Shown here: positions 8,801-18,442 of the stretch, one piece after another | How the letters are laid out: each line of letters begins with the position of its first letter | Position numbering within the stretch: position 1 is the stretch's first letter | Assembly (NCBI GenBank): GCA_007135085.1 | Contig: SLJM01000148.1 | Location: forward strand, 1-45,982 | Length of the DNA: 45,982 nt | Direction: 5' to 3' | DNA from: Myxococcales bacterium | GTDB taxonomy: Bacteria; Myxococcota_A; Bradymonadia; Bradymonadales; Bradymonadaceae | Position numbers and translations under genes: made by a program | Notes under the pieces: generated by a model | Told to the model about the DNA's origin: nothing | The model's input: the letters and a program-made list of their open reading frames with translations, nothing else | Database searches by the model: none

Positions 8801-10156
8801 CTACCTGCAGTACACCGTTTTCACGTTGACGAATTCTCGGATGCCCTGAGCGGAGAGTTCGCGGCCGATGCCGGAGTCTTTGATGCCGCCGAAGGGGAGG
8901 CGAGGGTCGCTCTTGACCAACTCGTTGACGAAGACGGCACCCGCTTCGAGGCGGCTCGCCAGCTTATTGCCACGTTCAGGGGTGGTCCAGATGCTGGCGC
9001 CCAGGCCGAAGGAGCTCTGGTTGGCCAATTCGATGGCGTGGTCGACGTCGTCGGCGCGGATGGCGGCGGCGACGGGGCCGAAGGTCTCCTCGTCGAAGGT
9101 AGCCATGCCGGGGGTGACCTCCGTCAGGAGGGTGGGGGCGTAGTAATAGCCGGGGCGATCGAGGCGTTGACCGCCGACGGGGCAGTTGGCGCCGGCGTCG
9201 ATGGAGCGGGTGACCTGGTCGTGGAGTTCGTCCCTTAAGTCTTCGCGGGCCATGGGGCCCACGTCGGTGGTGTCCACGCCGGGGTCGCCGACGGTGAGGT
9301 CTTCGATGGCTCTCGTAAAGCGGTCGACGAATTCGTCGTAGACCGAGTCCTCGATGATGAAGCGCTTGGCGGCGATGCAGGATTGGCCGTTATTCATCAT
9401 GCGGGCGAAGGTGCCGCGCTCGATGGTCCAGTCCATATCGCAGTCGTCGAGGACGATGAAGGGATCGGAGCCGCCCAATTCGAGGACGCATGGTTTGATG
9501 GCTCGGCCGGCCTGGGCGCCGACGGCGCGGCCGGCGCGGACCGAGCCGGTCAGAGCGACGCCGCGGATGCGCTCGTCGGCGATCATCTCCTCGACCAGAT
9601 CGTGGCCGATAAACAGGTTGTCGAAGACGCCCTCGGGGAAGCCGGCCTCGCCGAAGAGCTCGGTGATATCCTCGGCGCAGCCCGAGACATTGGCGGCGTG
9701 TTTGAGGATCGCCACATTGCCGGCCATCAAGGTCGGGGCGGCGAAGCGAAAGACCTGCCAGAAGGGGAAGTTCCAGGGCATGATCGCAAGGATCGGCCCC
9801 AGGGGCTCGTATTGGACCCGCGAGTCCGTGGCGTCCGTCTCGATATGCTTGTCTTCCAAGAATGTGGCGCCGTTGTCGGCGAAATAATCGCAGACCCAGG
9901 CGCATTTTTCGGCCTCGCTTCTGGCCTGAGCGATGGGCTTGCCCATCTCGGCGGTCATGCGGCGGGCGTAGCGGTCGCTGCGGTCGCGCAATAGCTGAGC
10001 CAGATTTCGAAAGAGTTCGCCCCGCTCGGAGAAGGTGGTGGTCCGCCATTGCCGGTAGGTCTCTTGGGCCCGGGTCAGGCGCTGCTCCATATCGGCCCCG
10101 GTGTGGGGGAGAAATTCTTCGATGACCTGGCCGGTGGCGGGGTTGACGGAGCGCAT
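8801..10156 (-). CDS. NAD(P)-dependent aldehyde dehydrogenase (succinate-semialdehyde type)
   Basis: An aldehyde dehydrogenase superfamily enzyme of 451 aa, closest by recall to the short succinate-semialdehyde dehydrogenases (Sad/YneI type). It oxidises an aldehyde to the acid through a thiohemiacetal on cysteine. Visible catalytic elements are Asn129 in MPWNFPFW, Glu226 in LELGGSDPF and Cys260 in NNGQSCIAAKRF. The C-terminus has LPFGGIKDSGIGRELS. It is cytoplasmic. A succinate-semialdehyde role would fit the group II decarboxylase at the window end only if that enzyme makes GABA; the two genes are 34 kb apart, so this is speculation. The start MRSVNPATG is the usual family N-terminus. Confidence 0.88.
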   Translation of the reverse strand: MRSVNPATGQVIEEFLPHTGADMEQRLTRAQETYRQWRTTTFSERGELFRNLAQLLRDRSDRYARRMTAEMGKPIAQARSEAEKCAWVCDYFADNGATFLEDKHIETDATDSRVQYEPLGPILAIMPWNFPFWQVFRFAAPTLMAGNVAILKHAANVSGCAEDITELFGEAGFPEGVFDNLFIGHDLVEEMIADERIRGVALTGSVRAGRAVGAQAGRAIKPCVLELGGSDPFIVLDDCDMDWTIERGTFARMMNNGQSCIAAKRFIIEDSVYDEFVDRFTRAIEDLTVGDPGVDTTDVGPMAREDLRDELHDQVTRSIDAGANCPVGGQRLDRPGYYYAPTLLTEVTPGMATFDEETFGPVAAAIRADDVDHAIELANQSSFGLGASIWTTPERGNKLASRLEAGAVFVNELVKSDPRLPFGGIKDSGIGRELSAQGIREFVNVKTVYCR

Positions 10157-10201
10157 GGAGATCTCTTGGGCTTAGGATATATGAGAGAAGCGGGGCAAAT
10201 A

Positions 10202-11209
10202 TTATGCGCGCGACGTCTCAGGGCAAGCCGGGGATTTGAGGTCGTCGTAGTTCAACTCCTGGAGGAGTTCGGCGGCGGAGAGGTGGCTGCCGGGGTCGAC
10301 CCAGCCCAGGGAGGCGGCCAGATGGCCGATGACCCGTGGGGCGTCCCAGCCGCGTTCGTCGCGCAAGACGCGCAGGGAGTCTGAGCCGTCTCGTTTGGAG
10401 AGGCGTTCGCCGGAGTCGTCGACCATCATGGGCACGTGCCAGAAGCGGGGGGGCTCGACGTCGAGGGCGTTGAAGAGGGCCACCTGACGAGGGGTGGAGC
10501 TCAAGAGGTCGGCGCCGCGGACCACGTCGGTGATGCCCATCAGGGCGTCATCGACGACCACCGCTAATTGGTAGGCGAAGAGTTCGTCGGCGCGGCGAAC
10601 GACGAAGTCACCCACATCTTCGGCCAGATTTTCCGAATAATTTCCGGAGATCACGTCGTCGATGGAGATCGCCTCATGGGTGACCAGGAAGCGATAGGAG
10701 GGGGAGCGATCGGGGCGTCTGGCCTGGCGCTCCTCTTCTTCGGCGGGGCTTAAGGCGCGGCAGGTGCCGGGGTAGATAAGGCCGCCCGGGCCGTGGGGGG
10801 CGCTGGCCGCTTCGCGGACGTCGCGGCGCGAGCAATAGCAGCGAAAGACCAGGCCCTGGTCGCGAAACCGGCTCAGGACATGGTCGTAGATGGCGGTGCG
10901 CGCCGATTGGTCGTAGGGGCCTAAGGGACCTCCCACGTCGGGGCCTTCGTCCCAGGTCAGGCCCAGCCAGCGCAGGTCGCTCAAGATCTCCTCGGCGCTG
11001 CCGGCGACCACCCGGGGCTGGTCCAGATCTTCCATGCGCATCACCAATTGACCGTCGGCCAGCCGGGCCTGAAGCCAGGAAAATAGGGCGGTGCGAAGGT
11101 TGCCCAGGTGGAGCGAGCCCGTGGGGCTCGGGGCGTAGCGGCCGCGCACGCCCTGGCGTCGAAATTGGCGCGCCTTCTCCAACAAATTGTCGAATTCCAA
11201 CTCGTTCAT
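10202..11209 (-). CDS. gluQ: Glutamyl-Q tRNA(Asp) synthetase
   Basis: A truncated class I glutamyl-tRNA synthetase paralogue that glutamylates queuosine in tRNA(Asp). The HIGH-type motif is GSLHLGNLRTA in RYAPSPTGS context. The KMSKS-type motif is GERLSKRDGS. The zinc site typical of GluQ, CYC followed by YPGTCR, is present. The anticodon-binding domain of true GltX is missing, which gives 335 aa against a usual length of about 290-310. The ATG at 11209 is used; a second in-frame ATG lies at 11257, and neither has a strong ribosome site. It lies downstream of two lipoprotein genes but is not clearly in an operon with them. Confidence 0.9.
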   Translation of the reverse strand: MNELEFDNLLEKARQFRRQGVRGRYAPSPTGSLHLGNLRTALFSWLQARLADGQLVMRMEDLDQPRVVAGSAEEILSDLRWLGLTWDEGPDVGGPLGPYDQSARTAIYDHVLSRFRDQGLVFRCYCSRRDVREAASAPHGPGGLIYPGTCRALSPAEEEERQARRPDRSPSYRFLVTHEAISIDDVISGNYSENLAEDVGDFVVRRADELFAYQLAVVVDDALMGITDVVRGADLLSSTPRQVALFNALDVEPPRFWHVPMMVDDSGERLSKRDGSDSLRVLRDERGWDAPRVIGHLAASLGWVDPGSHLSAAELLQELNYDDLKSPACPETSRA

Positions 11210-11326
11210 CGTCGTCGATCCCGCAAAGATACCTTTCGATTTCGGTGATCCCATCAATCAGAGATCAATCGAGAGAGCGAAAGTATTCGAGATCGACTGA
11301 GATGACGCAACCGGCGCAACTGGCGC

Positions 11327-12484
11327 TCAACTATCGACCTCGTCGGGGTCGTCCTCGCTGTCCGCCTCTTCCTGAGTGTCGTCGGGCCGAAAATCTTCGG
11401 GCAGACCTTCTTGATATTCCTCGAGATCGATCTGGGGCAGCCGGGGAAAGAGGTCGCTGTTGATATGGGCCGGTGGGGTCTGGCAGTCGGTGTTGACCGG
11501 GCAGAACTCCTCGACGCCCGTATCGAGATAGGATTGGTAGGGCATGGTGGGATAGACGAATTCCGGGCGGAGCCGAAAATCACCGGAATGGATGGCCGCT
11601 TCCGCCTCCTCCAGGGCCTGTCGAAGAGAGGTGCTGTGGGCGACGAAGTCAACGTGGGGCTTCGGGTATTTTAGGACCGGGACCTCCAGGGGAATGGTGT
11701 GGCCCCCGGGCAGGCCCGAGCGGCGCTCGGCGACGATGAATTCACCGGTGGGCTGTTTTTGGCCGTAGGTGGTCACGGCGAAGACCGCGTAATGGGGCCC
11801 GGAGCCGGCGTTTGGACCCCGCAGGTAGTCGAAGGGCACGATGACCGTACCCATCTGGTTTTGATCGTGGCGAAAGGCGCAGTGCATATGGTCGGTGTGG
11901 ACCTCGATGGCGCCGCCCATGCCCCGGGTCAATGGCGAGGTGTCGATGCGGATGACCCGATGGTTGGGGCCGCCCAGGTAGAGGTCGTCGCCGCGGCTTC
12001 CACGGTGGTTGGCCAATACGGCAAAGATCGGCGTGAGCCGGTTGGGGCGGTGGGCGAAATAGCAATGGGCTCCAGAGACGTCCCGTCCTCGCAGCGAAGC
12101 ATGCGACGCCCCCTCGGTGGCCACCTCTTCAAAGGGCACATAATGCCAGCTCAAATCGCCGTCGTAGCTAATCCCCTCATCGCAGACCGGCGCCGGCCCG
12201 TCGCGCAAATGATCGCTTGGAATGGGGCCGTAGATGATCTCGAGCACCGAGTCGGGCAGATAATTCTTATAATCCTCGCGGGCCAGAATCCGCTCCTGGT
12301 TTTCCTGGAGATGATCGATCATCTCGTCCTGCCGAATCGGCGGCTGGACGCAATTGCCCCGACAATTGGAAACGCCGTCGGCCTCGACGGACGCCCCGTT
12401 ATCAGCCTGGTTATTATTGGTGGCGCAGCTAAAGATGGCGAAACAGATGATTGCCAGCAAAAGCGGCCAGATACGACGCACCAT
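11327..12484 (-). CDS. Hypothetical lipoprotein, 385 aa
   Basis: The signal sequence (MVRRIWPLLLAIICFAIFSC) ends in a lipobox-like FSC with Cys20 followed by ATNNN, so the protein is predicted to be lipidated and exported. The mature part contains several Cys residues (SNCRGNC, CDEG, HCYF, HCAF, FCPVNTDC), a repeat-free globular region, and a very acidic tail (EEADSEDDPDEVDS). No family was recognised. It lies 67 bp downstream of the IgGFc-like lipoprotein gene on the same strand, and the two may be co-transcribed. Confidence 0.7.
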   Translation of the reverse strand: MVRRIWPLLLAIICFAIFSCATNNNQADNGASVEADGVSNCRGNCVQPPIRQDEMIDHLQENQERILAREDYKNYLPDSVLEIIYGPIPSDHLRDGPAPVCDEGISYDGDLSWHYVPFEEVATEGASHASLRGRDVSGAHCYFAHRPNRLTPIFAVLANHRGSRGDDLYLGGPNHRVIRIDTSPLTRGMGGAIEVHTDHMHCAFRHDQNQMGTVIVPFDYLRGPNAGSGPHYAVFAVTTYGQKQPTGEFIVAERRSGLPGGHTIPLEVPVLKYPKPHVDFVAHSTSLRQALEEAEAAIHSGDFRLRPEFVYPTMPYQSYLDTGVEEFCPVNTDCQTPPAHINSDLFPRLPQIDLEEYQEGLPEDFRPDDTQEEADSEDDPDEVDS

Positions 12485-12551
12485 GGCTCCCCCCGGAGAT
12501 GGTTCGGGTTGCTGCTAAAAAATATAGGTGCGTTCTGTCAGGGTTTAAGTA

Positions 12552-14570
12552 TCAATCGTCGAGGGACTCGACGTTGAGGCCGCCGGGGTAGGCGTAGGAG
12601 ACGTGGCAGTCGTAGCCGTAGCCGACGACGCCGAAGGGGACGTCTGATTCGAGGGTGTGGAAGCCGGCGTCGACCTCGATGGTGGCGACTTCGAAGCGGT
12701 TCATCTGGCCCACGATTTGCCATTTGGAGGCGGGGATGGTGTTGCCGTTGAGGGTCACGTCGCGGCCGATGGGGACGATGACGTTGAGGTAGTCCTCTTC
12801 GTAGGATTGGGGGGTGTGGACGATATAGGAGTCGCGGAATTGGTCGACGGGCACGGCGATGGCCATGGCGGGGTCGCCGATGCCGGTGGGGTTGAAGGCG
12901 TCGTTGCCCTCGGCGCAGACGCGGGGGATGCCGGGCCAGTTGGCGCCGGTCATATATTGGGCGAGCATGATCGGTTTTTCGGCGGCGATCTCGAAGTCGT
13001 GGGTCACGGCAAATTGCTTCCACTCCCCGGCGTCGAGGCGCACGTTGTGGATGGCGTCGATGGGCGGGTCGGTCTGGAGGCGAGTGTCGTCCTCGGCGGC
13101 GATGACGCGCCAGATGTCCGGTTCGGGCTCGGCCGTGGTGGCCCGGGGCTCGAATTTGGAGCCCACGTAGCTGGTGCCCCAGGCGTCGACGGGCATCAAG
13201 ATGGATTCAATATGGTCGCAGCGGTCGACGCCGAGGACGACGTTGGCGCATTGGTGGCCACCGAAGACGGTGATCGGGTGGTCGGCCTGGATATGGGTGC
13301 CCGTCAGGTCGGGGCAGGGGTCGACGCTGTCGGGGGTTCCCCCCGGGTCGGCCAGGCAGCCGTGGCTCTGGGCGTCCAATAATTCGGTGCCCGAGGTGAC
13401 CAGGTTGAGCGACTCCCCGGGCTCGAGGCTAAAGGTGCGCTCTTCGCCGGCGGCGATGGTGGGGATATCGGGGCCGGAGACCACCTCCGCCGAGGGGCGG
13501 ACAGTGACGTTATTGGTGGACGTCGAGGAGTTGACCAGGGTGATATAGCCCCGAAGTTGGACGTTGGAGCCGCCGCGATAATACCAGCTTAAGCCCCAAT
13601 ATTCGGTGCCCACCGAGTTGGTGGGAAGTAAGACGGTGCCGTCGTTGGAGTAGACGTCGACGTTGTTCAGGGGGTTGAATTGGTGGGCCACCACGGGGAT
13701 GGAGCTGGTCACGCGGATGGCCTTGTCCTGAAAGATTCGAGTGCCCGAGTGGCCGTATCCGACGGAAACCAAAAAGATCCGGGCCTCGCCGGGGGGAATC
13801 GTAAAATCGAAGGGCTGGCCGAAGGCGTCGTTTAGGATTCGCCGGTCGCTATAGCCCTCGAAGAGATCGATCTCGGCGGCGATATCGTCGGTATAATTGG
13901 TGATGATGATGGCGTGGGGTTCGGCCAGGGCGCCGCCGTAATTGTCGAGATCGATGGACCAATATTCGCAGCCGATATAGCTGGAGACCTTCGAGGAGAC
14001 CTCGCATAATTCCTCGCATTGGCCGTCGAAGCACTCCGTGCCAAAGGGGCAATAGGCGGACGGCACGTAGGCGCCGGCGTCGTTGCAGGTCTCGAGCAAA
14101 TCGCGGGCGCCGCAGCGCACCACGCCGGGCTGGCATTCGGCGTCGGGGCAGGCGCCGTCGGTGCAGGGTTGTTCGCCGGGGCAGGGGGCCTCGACCCACT
14201 CGGTGCCGCTGGCGTTGCAATAGCGCTGGTCGCCGTCGGCCGTGCATTGGTCGAATTGACCGGGCGTGCAGATCTGCTCGCTGCATCGGCCCAGGTTGGG
14301 GTCGCATGCCTCATTCTGGGTGCACGCCTCGGTCTGCCATTGCCGGCCGTCATCGTCGCAGGTCTGGACGTTTCCCGGCCCGTCGCAGCGGGTTTGTCCG
14401 GGCTCGCAGATCTGGGATTGGCCGTTCTGGTTGTCGTTGTGATTGGTCTGATTGGTCTCGTCATTGCCCTCGGTCTGGCCGTCGTCGACGGGGTTGGAGC
14501 AGGCGGAGGCCATTGCCACAAGTCCGGCGAGCAAAAGGGTGGCCGATAGAGATCGAAAGAGATGTGGCAT
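12552..14570 (-). CDS. IgGFc-binding-like lipoprotein with Cys-rich repeats
   Basis: A 672-aa lipoprotein with signal peptide and lipobox MASAC (Cys24). An Asn/Gln/Asp-rich linker (residues 25-52) is followed by four short Cys-rich repeats of the form C-x-PG-x-x-C...C...C (about residues 53-190), of the kind common in myxobacterial surface proteins. The remainder (about 200-670) resembles the IgGFc_binding domain found in many Myxococcota lipoproteins, with repeated strands such as IPVVAHQFNP, LPTNSVGTEYWGLSWY, HPITVFGGHQCANV and KPIMLAQYMTG. The name is historical; these bacterial proteins are of unknown function, probably exposed at the cell surface. Confidence 0.8.
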   Translation of the reverse strand: MPHLFRSLSATLLLAGLVAMASACSNPVDDGQTEGNDETNQTNHNDNQNGQSQICEPGQTRCDGPGNVQTCDDDGRQWQTEACTQNEACDPNLGRCSEQICTPGQFDQCTADGDQRYCNASGTEWVEAPCPGEQPCTDGACPDAECQPGVVRCGARDLLETCNDAGAYVPSAYCPFGTECFDGQCEELCEVSSKVSSYIGCEYWSIDLDNYGGALAEPHAIIITNYTDDIAAEIDLFEGYSDRRILNDAFGQPFDFTIPPGEARIFLVSVGYGHSGTRIFQDKAIRVTSSIPVVAHQFNPLNNVDVYSNDGTVLLPTNSVGTEYWGLSWYYRGGSNVQLRGYITLVNSSTSTNNVTVRPSAEVVSGPDIPTIAAGEERTFSLEPGESLNLVTSGTELLDAQSHGCLADPGGTPDSVDPCPDLTGTHIQADHPITVFGGHQCANVVLGVDRCDHIESILMPVDAWGTSYVGSKFEPRATTAEPEPDIWRVIAAEDDTRLQTDPPIDAIHNVRLDAGEWKQFAVTHDFEIAAEKPIMLAQYMTGANWPGIPRVCAEGNDAFNPTGIGDPAMAIAVPVDQFRDSYIVHTPQSYEEDYLNVIVPIGRDVTLNGNTIPASKWQIVGQMNRFEVATIEVDAGFHTLESDVPFGVVGYGYDCHVSYAYPGGLNVESLDD

Positions 14571-14585
14571 GGCACTCCTTCCAAT

Positions 14586-15503
14586 TCAACCGGCCATCTT
14601 CGAGGTCTTGGCTTCCGGTGGCGGCGATTTTCGCGACGACCTGCCGCTCTTCTGGTCGTCGCGTCGATAGCTCTCGGCCGGCGGATAATAGTCGCGGGGA
14701 TTTTCCAGCCGCCCGCGAATGCCGCGGACCAAAAAGCCGATCTGCAGGCCGTCAAAGCATCGATGGTCGGCGGTAAAGGACATCTGACAGCCCTTCTTGA
14801 CCACGGGCTCGCCATCTTCGGGGAAGACGTGGTCCTCGACGATGCCGATGAGGACGATAAAGGGGGTGCGCGAGGCGGGCACCAGGGGCGCAAACCCCAG
14901 CCGGATATCGAAGGGCGCGCAATTGGTGACCATGAAGCTGCCGAAGGGATCGTCGCGGATGCCCAATTTGCCCAGGTCCACGGGCACGGCGTAGGTCAAA
15001 AAGTCGAAGAATTTGAGCATCTTCGGCAGCAGCAAGGGCGGGATCTTGTCGAGCACCGACTTGGTCTGCTCGATCTCTTCGTCCTGGCCCTTTCGCACCT
15101 TTTCGGCGCGGCGGTGAAGTTTGGCGGCGATCTGGGGCAGGGTCTTCTGGTCGGAGTCGCGGATTTTGACGCCGCTAAGGTCGGCGGAGCCTCCCGACTT
15201 ATTGGCCACTGCCACCTGGCAAAAGGCGTCGATATGCTCCCTTTGCAGGACCCGATTGCCGATGATGATCGAGTTTAACTCCGGGGTTTCGGCGAGGACG
15301 TCGGAGATGACCTTGGCCATATAGGTGGTGAGGGTAACCTTCTCGCCGCTGGCCTGAGAGACCTCGTCGAGATAGGCCATCAAATCGTCGACGTCGACGG
15401 TCTCGAAACCGTAGATCGTGGGGTCGCTGGGGCGCTCCCACATGCCGACCGAGATCTTTCGCCAGGATGAGACGTTTTTGAACTTCTTCCACAATTTAGC
15501 CAT
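14586..15503 (-). CDS. 2-oxoacid dehydrogenase E2-type catalytic domain, no lipoyl domain
   Basis: A stand-alone catalytic acyltransferase domain of the chloramphenicol acetyltransferase/E2 fold, 305 aa. The active-site motif DHRxxDG is visible in FTADHRCFDGLQ near the C-terminus, and a family-like LTTYMAKVISDVLAETPELN region lies in the first half. Lipoyl and peripheral-subunit-binding domains, normal in true E2 subunits, are absent, so it is probably not a core of a pyruvate or 2-oxoglutarate dehydrogenase complex; a free acyl-CoA acyltransferase is more likely. The C-terminal 40 residues are Pro/Lys/Arg/Ser-rich. The ATG at 15503 has CGGAG upstream. It is divergent from the lipase-like gene. 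Confidence 0.8.
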   Translation of the reverse strand: MAKLWKKFKNVSSWRKISVGMWERPSDPTIYGFETVDVDDLMAYLDEVSQASGEKVTLTTYMAKVISDVLAETPELNSIIIGNRVLQREHIDAFCQVAVANKSGGSADLSGVKIRDSDQKTLPQIAAKLHRRAEKVRKGQDEEIEQTKSVLDKIPPLLLPKMLKFFDFLTYAVPVDLGKLGIRDDPFGSFMVTNCAPFDIRLGFAPLVPASRTPFIVLIGIVEDHVFPEDGEPVVKKGCQMSFTADHRCFDGLQIGFLVRGIRGRLENPRDYYPPAESYRRDDQKSGRSSRKSPPPEAKTSKMAG

Positions 15504-15654
15504 GAGGATGCTCCGGAAAGCTCGACTGTCAGGAGCGCAAAATGTAGCGATTTGGATGTTGGAAGGCAAGATCGGGGGCGTGAGAGGTTGGCGTGAGACG
15601 GTCGAAAAGTGGTAGGTTATTGGAAATGATCAGCGCCTAACCAGAGATTGGAAA

Positions 15655-18237
15655 ATGAATCTGAGCTCTCGCACTCTCTTAGCCCTGCTGATTCTCCTCT
15701 TCTCGACGAGCTTCCAGGTCGCCTGCCAGAACGATCTGGGCTCAGGCGATTTGAGCGGGCCGCCGGAGAGCATTCGGGTGTTGTGGAATCCCGCCGACGG
15801 GGTGGTGCCGACGCCGACTGATCTTGTGCGTGATCACGATCTGGGCCGTCTTGCGATTCCCGATGACGAGGAGGCGACGGCGGCTCAACGAGCGTTTAAC
15901 GGGTACCTCAACGGTCTGGACGGCTATCCGTTGTCGACGCCGATTCGCATTCCCGTCAGCGGCGAGGTGGCCGAGGCCTCGATGGGGCGTGGGATCTATC
16001 TGCTGCATGCGCCGGCCAACGAGCGGCTCGGCGTCGATTCTTATTTCGACCATGAGCGCTCGGAGATCGTCGTCGAGCCAAGGCAGCCGCTGTTGCCGAG
16101 GCAGCGCTATGTGGTCGGCGTTCGCGGCTACGGCTCGGGGCTGGTCGGCCCCTCCGGGGAGCGGGTGCTGGCCGACGCAGCCTTCTTTTTGGTGCGCTCC
16201 GAGGCGGCGCTCATCGATCATCCCGACGCGATGCCCGGCGCCACCGAGGCGGAGCGAATGGAGGTGGCCCAGGAGTTGACCGAGATTCAGGAGCGTCTGG
16301 CGCCGGCCTTCGACGCCCTGGCCCAGAACGGGGTGCCCCGCGAAGATCTGGCGGTGGCCTTCCAATTTACGATGACCTCCGAGCCGGCCATTCAATTCGA
16401 TAGAGCTGCCGGCGAGATCCCCATGCCGAATGACGTGCTCATCGATCCCGATACGGGCCTGGTCGATCTGCCCGTCGACGAGGAGATGACCGAGGAGGAG
16501 ATCGAAATTAGGGGCGCCCTGTCGCAGATGGAGGGGTTTGCCATGTCCGGTGCCGTGGTCGTCAAGAGCACCCACGACGTGGACGTCGGGGCCGGCGATG
16601 AGAACGTCTTTCGCCTATTTGAGCGCGGCGACGACGGCGGTTGGACAGAGGTGAGCGGTCTGGAGCGGGGGCGTCTGGACGACGGCAAGAGCCTGTGGCT
16701 TCGCCCGCCGCTGGCGCTGGAGCCGGAGAGGGAATACGTCTATGTGGTGACCGACGGGTTGAGGAGCAGCCACGATCGGCCCCATAGGGCGCAGCCTCTG
16801 GGGGCGATCTTGAGACTTGAGGCGCCCCTGGTCGACGAAGAGGGCAGCTCTCAGCTTGACCAATTGACCGATGAAGAGGCCCGGCGCCTCGAGCCCCTTC
16901 GCCAGCGTGTCGACGAGCTGGCGAGTCATCTGGAGGCGGAGGAGGGGCTGAGTCGGCATAGCCTTGCGGCGGCCGTGCCCTTTCGCACCGCCGGGGCCGC
17001 GAGCCACCTCCTCGATCGGCGCGCCGAGCTCTACGAGCGCGACGTGACCACGGCGGTCACCAATATCGAGACCACCATGCCCAACGATATTTTGTGGCAG
17101 TTGCTCACCGACGTGGAGGCCGTGGTGCGCGGGGAGATGACCATTCTTGATTATCTCGATCCGAAGACGCGGGCCTTCTACGAAGATGGGGAGCCTCGGG
17201 AGCGGCAGGTCAAATTCGTGATGACCCTGCCCGAGGACGTGCCCGTCGAAAAGCCCCTGCCCGTGGTCTTATTCGGCCACGGACTGGCGACGAGCCGGGA
17301 GCTGCTCTACCTCATCGCCGGTGAATTGGCGTCGGCCGGATATGCCGCCTTTTCGCTGGATCTGCCCTACCACGGTGACCGAGCTATATGTCTGGAAGAC
17401 AGCGATTGCGTCGACGACGCTACCTGCGACGACGTGGGCCAATGTTGGAATCCCGACGGCACCGAAGGGGAGCTAAAGGAGATTCAGCTGGGTTATCTGG
17501 CGCCCTTTTTGGAAAACTCCGACTATAACGATCTGCTCCACTATCCGATGACCACCGGGGAGGTCTTTATCGATATGCACAGCCTGGTGGGGACCCGCGA
17601 TCATTTTGCGCAGGCCATGCTCGACTTAAATCAGGCGCTGCGCGTCATTCGCGGTGAGGAGTTGACCCAGGCCGTGGTCGACGAGACGGGCCTGTGGGTG
17701 GGCGACGATATCGTCTACCTCGGCATGAGCCTGGGCGGCATTCTGGGCTCGGGATTGACCGCCGTGGAGCCCGAGATCGAGACCTTCGTGCTCAACGTCC
17801 CCGCCGCCGATCTGGCCCTGGTCATCGAGAATTCGCTGGTCTTCGAGTCCATGTTCCAAAACGCCCTGGCCGATCGGGGCATCGAGGAGGGGAGCGACGA
17901 TTATTTCTCCTTTATCAACGCCACGCGCTGGTTATTGGATCCGGTCGACCCCCTGAACCTGGTGCAGCACGCTCAGATCGATCCCCTGGTCTACGAAGAT
18001 CCCCTGACGGGGCAGACCATCGACGATCGCCAGGCGCGGGTGCTCATCCAGATGGCCGAGGGCGACCGGGTGGTGCCCAATGTAGGAACGGAAGCCCTGT
18101 CGGCGCGAATGGGGGTCGACCACGTGGTCTACAGCCCGTCGCTTACCGATCACGGGTTCCTATTCGATCCCACGCCCTTTTCGACGGCCACGCGCAATGC
18201 CCGGGAGGACCTGGTGGAACACTTCGATGGGAGGTAG
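15655..18237 (+). CDS. Lipase-like alpha/beta hydrolase lipoprotein, 860 aa
   Basis: A lipoprotein (signal peptide, then QVAC with Cys24) with a long N-terminal region of Ig-like/lipase-N character and a C-terminal alpha/beta hydrolase. The oxyanion segment FGHGLATS (His542) is followed by the nucleophile elbow GMSLGG with Ser692. Putative triad partners are Asp804 (AEGDRVVPN) and His833 (TDHGFLF). A small Cys-rich insert of the 'CxxDSDCxxDxxCxDxxxC' kind lies at about residues 578-597, next to DLPYHGDRA, and may form disulfides or bind calcium. It probably hydrolyses lipid or polyester at the cell surface. It precedes a FadL-type fatty-acid porin, which would fit uptake of released fatty acids (inference). 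Confidence 0.82.
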   Translation: MNLSSRTLLALLILLFSTSFQVACQNDLGSGDLSGPPESIRVLWNPADGVVPTPTDLVRDHDLGRLAIPDDEEATAAQRAFNGYLNGLDGYPLSTPIRIPVSGEVAEASMGRGIYLLHAPANERLGVDSYFDHERSEIVVEPRQPLLPRQRYVVGVRGYGSGLVGPSGERVLADAAFFLVRSEAALIDHPDAMPGATEAERMEVAQELTEIQERLAPAFDALAQNGVPREDLAVAFQFTMTSEPAIQFDRAAGEIPMPNDVLIDPDTGLVDLPVDEEMTEEEIEIRGALSQMEGFAMSGAVVVKSTHDVDVGAGDENVFRLFERGDDGGWTEVSGLERGRLDDGKSLWLRPPLALEPEREYVYVVTDGLRSSHDRPHRAQPLGAILRLEAPLVDEEGSSQLDQLTDEEARRLEPLRQRVDELASHLEAEEGLSRHSLAAAVPFRTAGAASHLLDRRAELYERDVTTAVTNIETTMPNDILWQLLTDVEAVVRGEMTILDYLDPKTRAFYEDGEPRERQVKFVMTLPEDVPVEKPLPVVLFGHGLATSRELLYLIAGELASAGYAAFSLDLPYHGDRAICLEDSDCVDDATCDDVGQCWNPDGTEGELKEIQLGYLAPFLENSDYNDLLHYPMTTGEVFIDMHSLVGTRDHFAQAMLDLNQALRVIRGEELTQAVVDETGLWVGDDIVYLGMSLGGILGSGLTAVEPEIETFVLNVPAADLALVIENSLVFESMFQNALADRGIEEGSDDYFSFINATRWLLDPVDPLNLVQHAQIDPLVYEDPLTGQTIDDRQARVLIQMAEGDRVVPNVGTEALSARMGVDHVVYSPSLTDHGFLFDPTPFSTATRNAREDLVEHFDGR

Positions 18238-18254
18238 GAGAGGAACGACACTGC

Positions 18255-18442
18255 ATTTACCGCGAAGGGCGCGAAGGGCACTAAGGGGGGCGTTGGTCGG
18301 GGGATCGATCAGTGTGGTAAGGCGAGGGTTGGGAGATTGATAGACGAGATCAGGTGGCTTGAGATGGGTTGCGAGGATCGTGAACGTGAAAGAATCTCGA
18401 CGAAAAAACCTTTGTGTTCTCTGCGCCCTTTGCGGTGTCATT
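18255..18442. repeat. Dispersed inverted-repeat element, 188-bp copy
   Basis: The left end TTTACCGCGAAGGGCGCG and the right end GCGCCCTTTGCGGTGTC are inverted copies of each other. The interior shares a conserved stretch with the copy at 25675-25847 (around AGACGAGAT / AGACAAGAT); conceptual translation of the reverse strand of both gives similar strings (LVYQSPNPRLTT versus LVYEPTNLRITS). No transposase is encoded, so this is MITE-like. The right 57 bp code the start and the signal-peptide n-region of the next gene. Confidence 0.8.
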
